Assembly: GCA_023301725.1 (NCBI GenBank)
Contig: JALZUD010000013.1
Coordinates: forward strand, 62,001 to 126,000
Direction: 5' to 3'
DNA from: Granulosicoccus sp.
GTDB taxonomy: Bacteria > Pseudomonadota > Gammaproteobacteria > Granulosicoccales > Granulosicoccaceae
Length of the DNA stretch: 64,000 nucleotides
Shown one piece after another: positions 62,760 through 64,000 of the stretch. The notes beneath the pieces are model-generated. The model saw only the letters and a program-made list of their open reading frames with translations. It ran no database searches and was not told where the DNA came from. A program made the position numbers and the translations under genes. How positions within the stretch are numbered: the stretch's first letter is position 1; each line of letters opens with the position of its first letter.

Positions 62760-62787
62760 ATGTCGGGGTGGTCACGACAAATTCAAG
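62760..62787 (-). promoter_or_regulatory. Sigma-32-like heat-shock promoter for htpG
   Basis: Reading leftward, CTTGAAT (62787-62781) and CCCCGACAT (62768-62760) stand 12 bases apart, close to the sigma-32 consensus CTTGAAA / CCCCATnT. It leaves an untranslated leader of about 160 bases before htpG. Just upstream, 62789-62817 can form a hairpin that may end the rplS transcript. Confidence 0.6.
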
Positions 62788-62838
62788 AGGCCGCCCATGC
62801 ATGGCATGGCAACGGCCAAAAAGGAAATGCAGCTAGTG

Positions 62839-63183
62839 CTACAGTTTTTCCTTGATTCGAGCAGCACGTCCTGTCAGTCCACGCAGGTAGTACAACTTGG
62901 CACGACGTACATCGCCGCGACGTTTGACTTCGACACTGGCCACTAACGGGCTATACGTCTGGAATACTCTTTCAACTCCCTCACCGTGTGACACTTTACG
63001 AACAGTAAATGCCGAGTGCAGGCCGCGATTACGCTTGGCGATACATACGCCTTCAAATGCCTGCAATCGCTCACGGTCTCCTTCTCTTACTCGTACTTGT
63101 ACAACTAACGTGTCACCAGCACCGAAAACAGGCAGTTCTTTGCCCATCTGCTCAGCATTGATCTCGTCGATGATATTGCTCAT
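62839..63183 (-). CDS. rplS: Ribosomal protein bL19
   Basis: A 114-residue 50S protein, the standard length, located at the 30S-50S interface. It has [12 protein letters not shown], the [20 protein letters not shown] core and the end [17 protein letters not shown]. It is the last gene of the conserved rpsP-rimM-trmD-rplS operon. Confidence 0.98.
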   Translation of the reverse strand: MSNIIDEINAEQMGKELPVFGAGDTLVVQVRVREGDRERLQAFEGVCIAKRNRGLHSAFTVRKVSHGEGVERVFQTYSPLVASVEVKRRGDVRRAKLYYLRGLTGRAARIKEKL

Positions 63184-63240
63184 TGCATTACTCTAAATTG
63201 CTAAGGCCTGCAGATTGTGTCAGCCGTCTGTACCAGACCG

Positions 63241-63990
63241 CTACCTCTTCAGACTGTTTAAGAAAATTCTGTCGTCTTCATTCAACGTTGCTCGCTCCAA
63301 TAACTCAGGACGAGCACGCCATGTTTTTGCCAACGCCTGCTGTCTTCTCCAGCGCGCAATGGCCTTGTGATCGCCTGACATCAACACCTCAGGCACCTCC
63401 AATCCGTTATAGACCTTTGGTCGAGTGTAATGCGGACAATCTAGCAACCCCGAAGAGCCAAAGGAATCTTCCTCTGACGACATCGGATCGCCCAATACTC
63501 CCGGCTCCAATCTGGCAACCGCGTCGATCACGGCAAGAGCAGGTATCTCACCACCGCTGAGCACAAAATCACCCAACGATACTTCTTCGTCAACTGCATG
63601 CCTGATAACACGCTCGTCAACGCCCTCATATCTACCACTGACCAACACGAGCGATCCTGCTTGCTGCCATTCGCGCGCAAGTGCTTGGTCAAACACTCTG
63701 CCCTGCGGCGATAAATAAACCACCCGTACCGGCCCACTTTGGTCGCTGGACTCAACACGCACCTTGGCAGCAGAGATGGCTTCGTTCAGAGGTTCCGGCA
63801 TCATCACCATGCCTGGACCGCCTCCGAATGGCCTATCGTCTACGCTGCGATGCTTGTCGGTAGTGAAATCTCGTGGATTCACCAACTCAAGCCCTAACAA
63901 CCCAGCCTTACGTGCTCTACTGATAACGCCATAGTTGAGCGCGTCGTCGATCAACTGCGGAAACAATGTAACAACGCCAATTTGCAGCAC
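63241..63990 (-). CDS. trmD: tRNA (guanine-37-N1)-methyltransferase TrmD
   Basis: Methylates G37 next to the anticodon to prevent frameshifting. The 249 residues show the trefoil-knot SAM site: VYLSPQGRVFDQALA, VLVSGRYEGVDERVI and SLGDFVLSGGEIPALAVID. The start is a GTG at 63990 before LQIGVVTLFPQL. rimM should lie beyond the window edge. Confidence 0.97.
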   Translation of the reverse strand: MLQIGVVTLFPQLIDDALNYGVISRARKAGLLGLELVNPRDFTTDKHRSVDDRPFGGGPGMVMMPEPLNEAISAAKVRVESSDQSGPVRVVYLSPQGRVFDQALAREWQQAGSLVLVSGRYEGVDERVIRHAVDEEVSLGDFVLSGGEIPALAVIDAVARLEPGVLGDPMSSEEDSFGSSGLLDCPHYTRPKVYNGLEVPEVLMSGDHKAIARWRRQQALAKTWRARPELLERATLNEDDRIFLNSLKR

Positions 63991-64000
63991 TAGAAATCTG

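Overview
The window looks like a chromosomal segment of a free-living, probably aquatic gammaproteobacterium. The evidence is the local gene orders: minCDE; ygfB-pepP-ubiH divergent from a small coiled-coil gene, zapA, the 6S RNA gene and fau; hslR-pcnB-folK; and trmD-rplS. An outer-membrane porin and a split B12-dependent ribonucleotide reductase (nrdJa/nrdJb) of the kind known in Pseudomonas fit this. I cannot name a genus. Genes are densely packed, with many 4- or 8-base start/stop overlaps. I see no insertion sequence, phage, CRISPR array or tRNA.

Layout. 1-1.6 kb: the end of an MgtE magnesium channel and a stand-alone DUF3391 gene. 1.7-5.0 kb: nrdJa-nrdJb behind two phased NrdR boxes and a cluster of DnaA-box-like sites. 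5.2-6.0 kb: two small unknown genes coupled to a parvulin isomerase. 6.4-11.3 kb: a GGDEF/EAL protein, dinB and minCDE. 11.8-12.9 kb: a porin with a clear terminator. 13-34.4 kb: the large accessory region described below. 34.4-47.4 kb: housekeeping genes (BON lipoprotein, bolA, slt, trhO, a methyltransferase, adk, hydrolase, metY, ClC, ubiH, pepP, ygfB, the TIGR02449-like gene, zapA). 47.8-50.5 kb: the 6S RNA gene and fau, separated by an HNH/DUF222 gene that carries a perfect LexA box at its promoter. 50.4-64 kb: ilvA, rpiA, a CHASE2 kinase and response regulator, deoxynucleoside kinase, folK, pcnB, hslR, ycgL, two monoheme cytochromes c, htpG (with a sigma-32-like promoter), rplS and trmD.

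The region most likely to be a new system is about 12.98-34.44 kb. It begins with a 1052-residue ABC-exporter-like protein. Its ATPase motifs are all altered, a roughly 350-residue segment is inserted in its nucleotide-binding domain, and it ends in an intact-looking cyclic-nucleotide-binding domain. A second cyclic-nucleotide-binding protein follows, and a membrane class III nucleotide cyclase is convergent with the pair. A long tightly coupled leftward operon (29.6 to 18.2 kb) then encodes a complete Dpp/Yej-type ABC importer, two GxGH-type glycosyltransferases flanking a GT4 enzyme, a CE4-like deacetylase and a GNAT acetyltransferase. Next to it lie a GT32-type glycosyltransferase, a second deacetylase paralogue coupled to another GT4 enzyme, and a metallophosphoesterase. 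My inference is a cyclic-nucleotide-controlled pathway that assembles, modifies and perhaps takes back a small glycan or glycoconjugate. The substrate, product and regulatory logic are unproven.

Functions rest on motifs and family resemblance read by eye. No database search, alignment or structure prediction was run.
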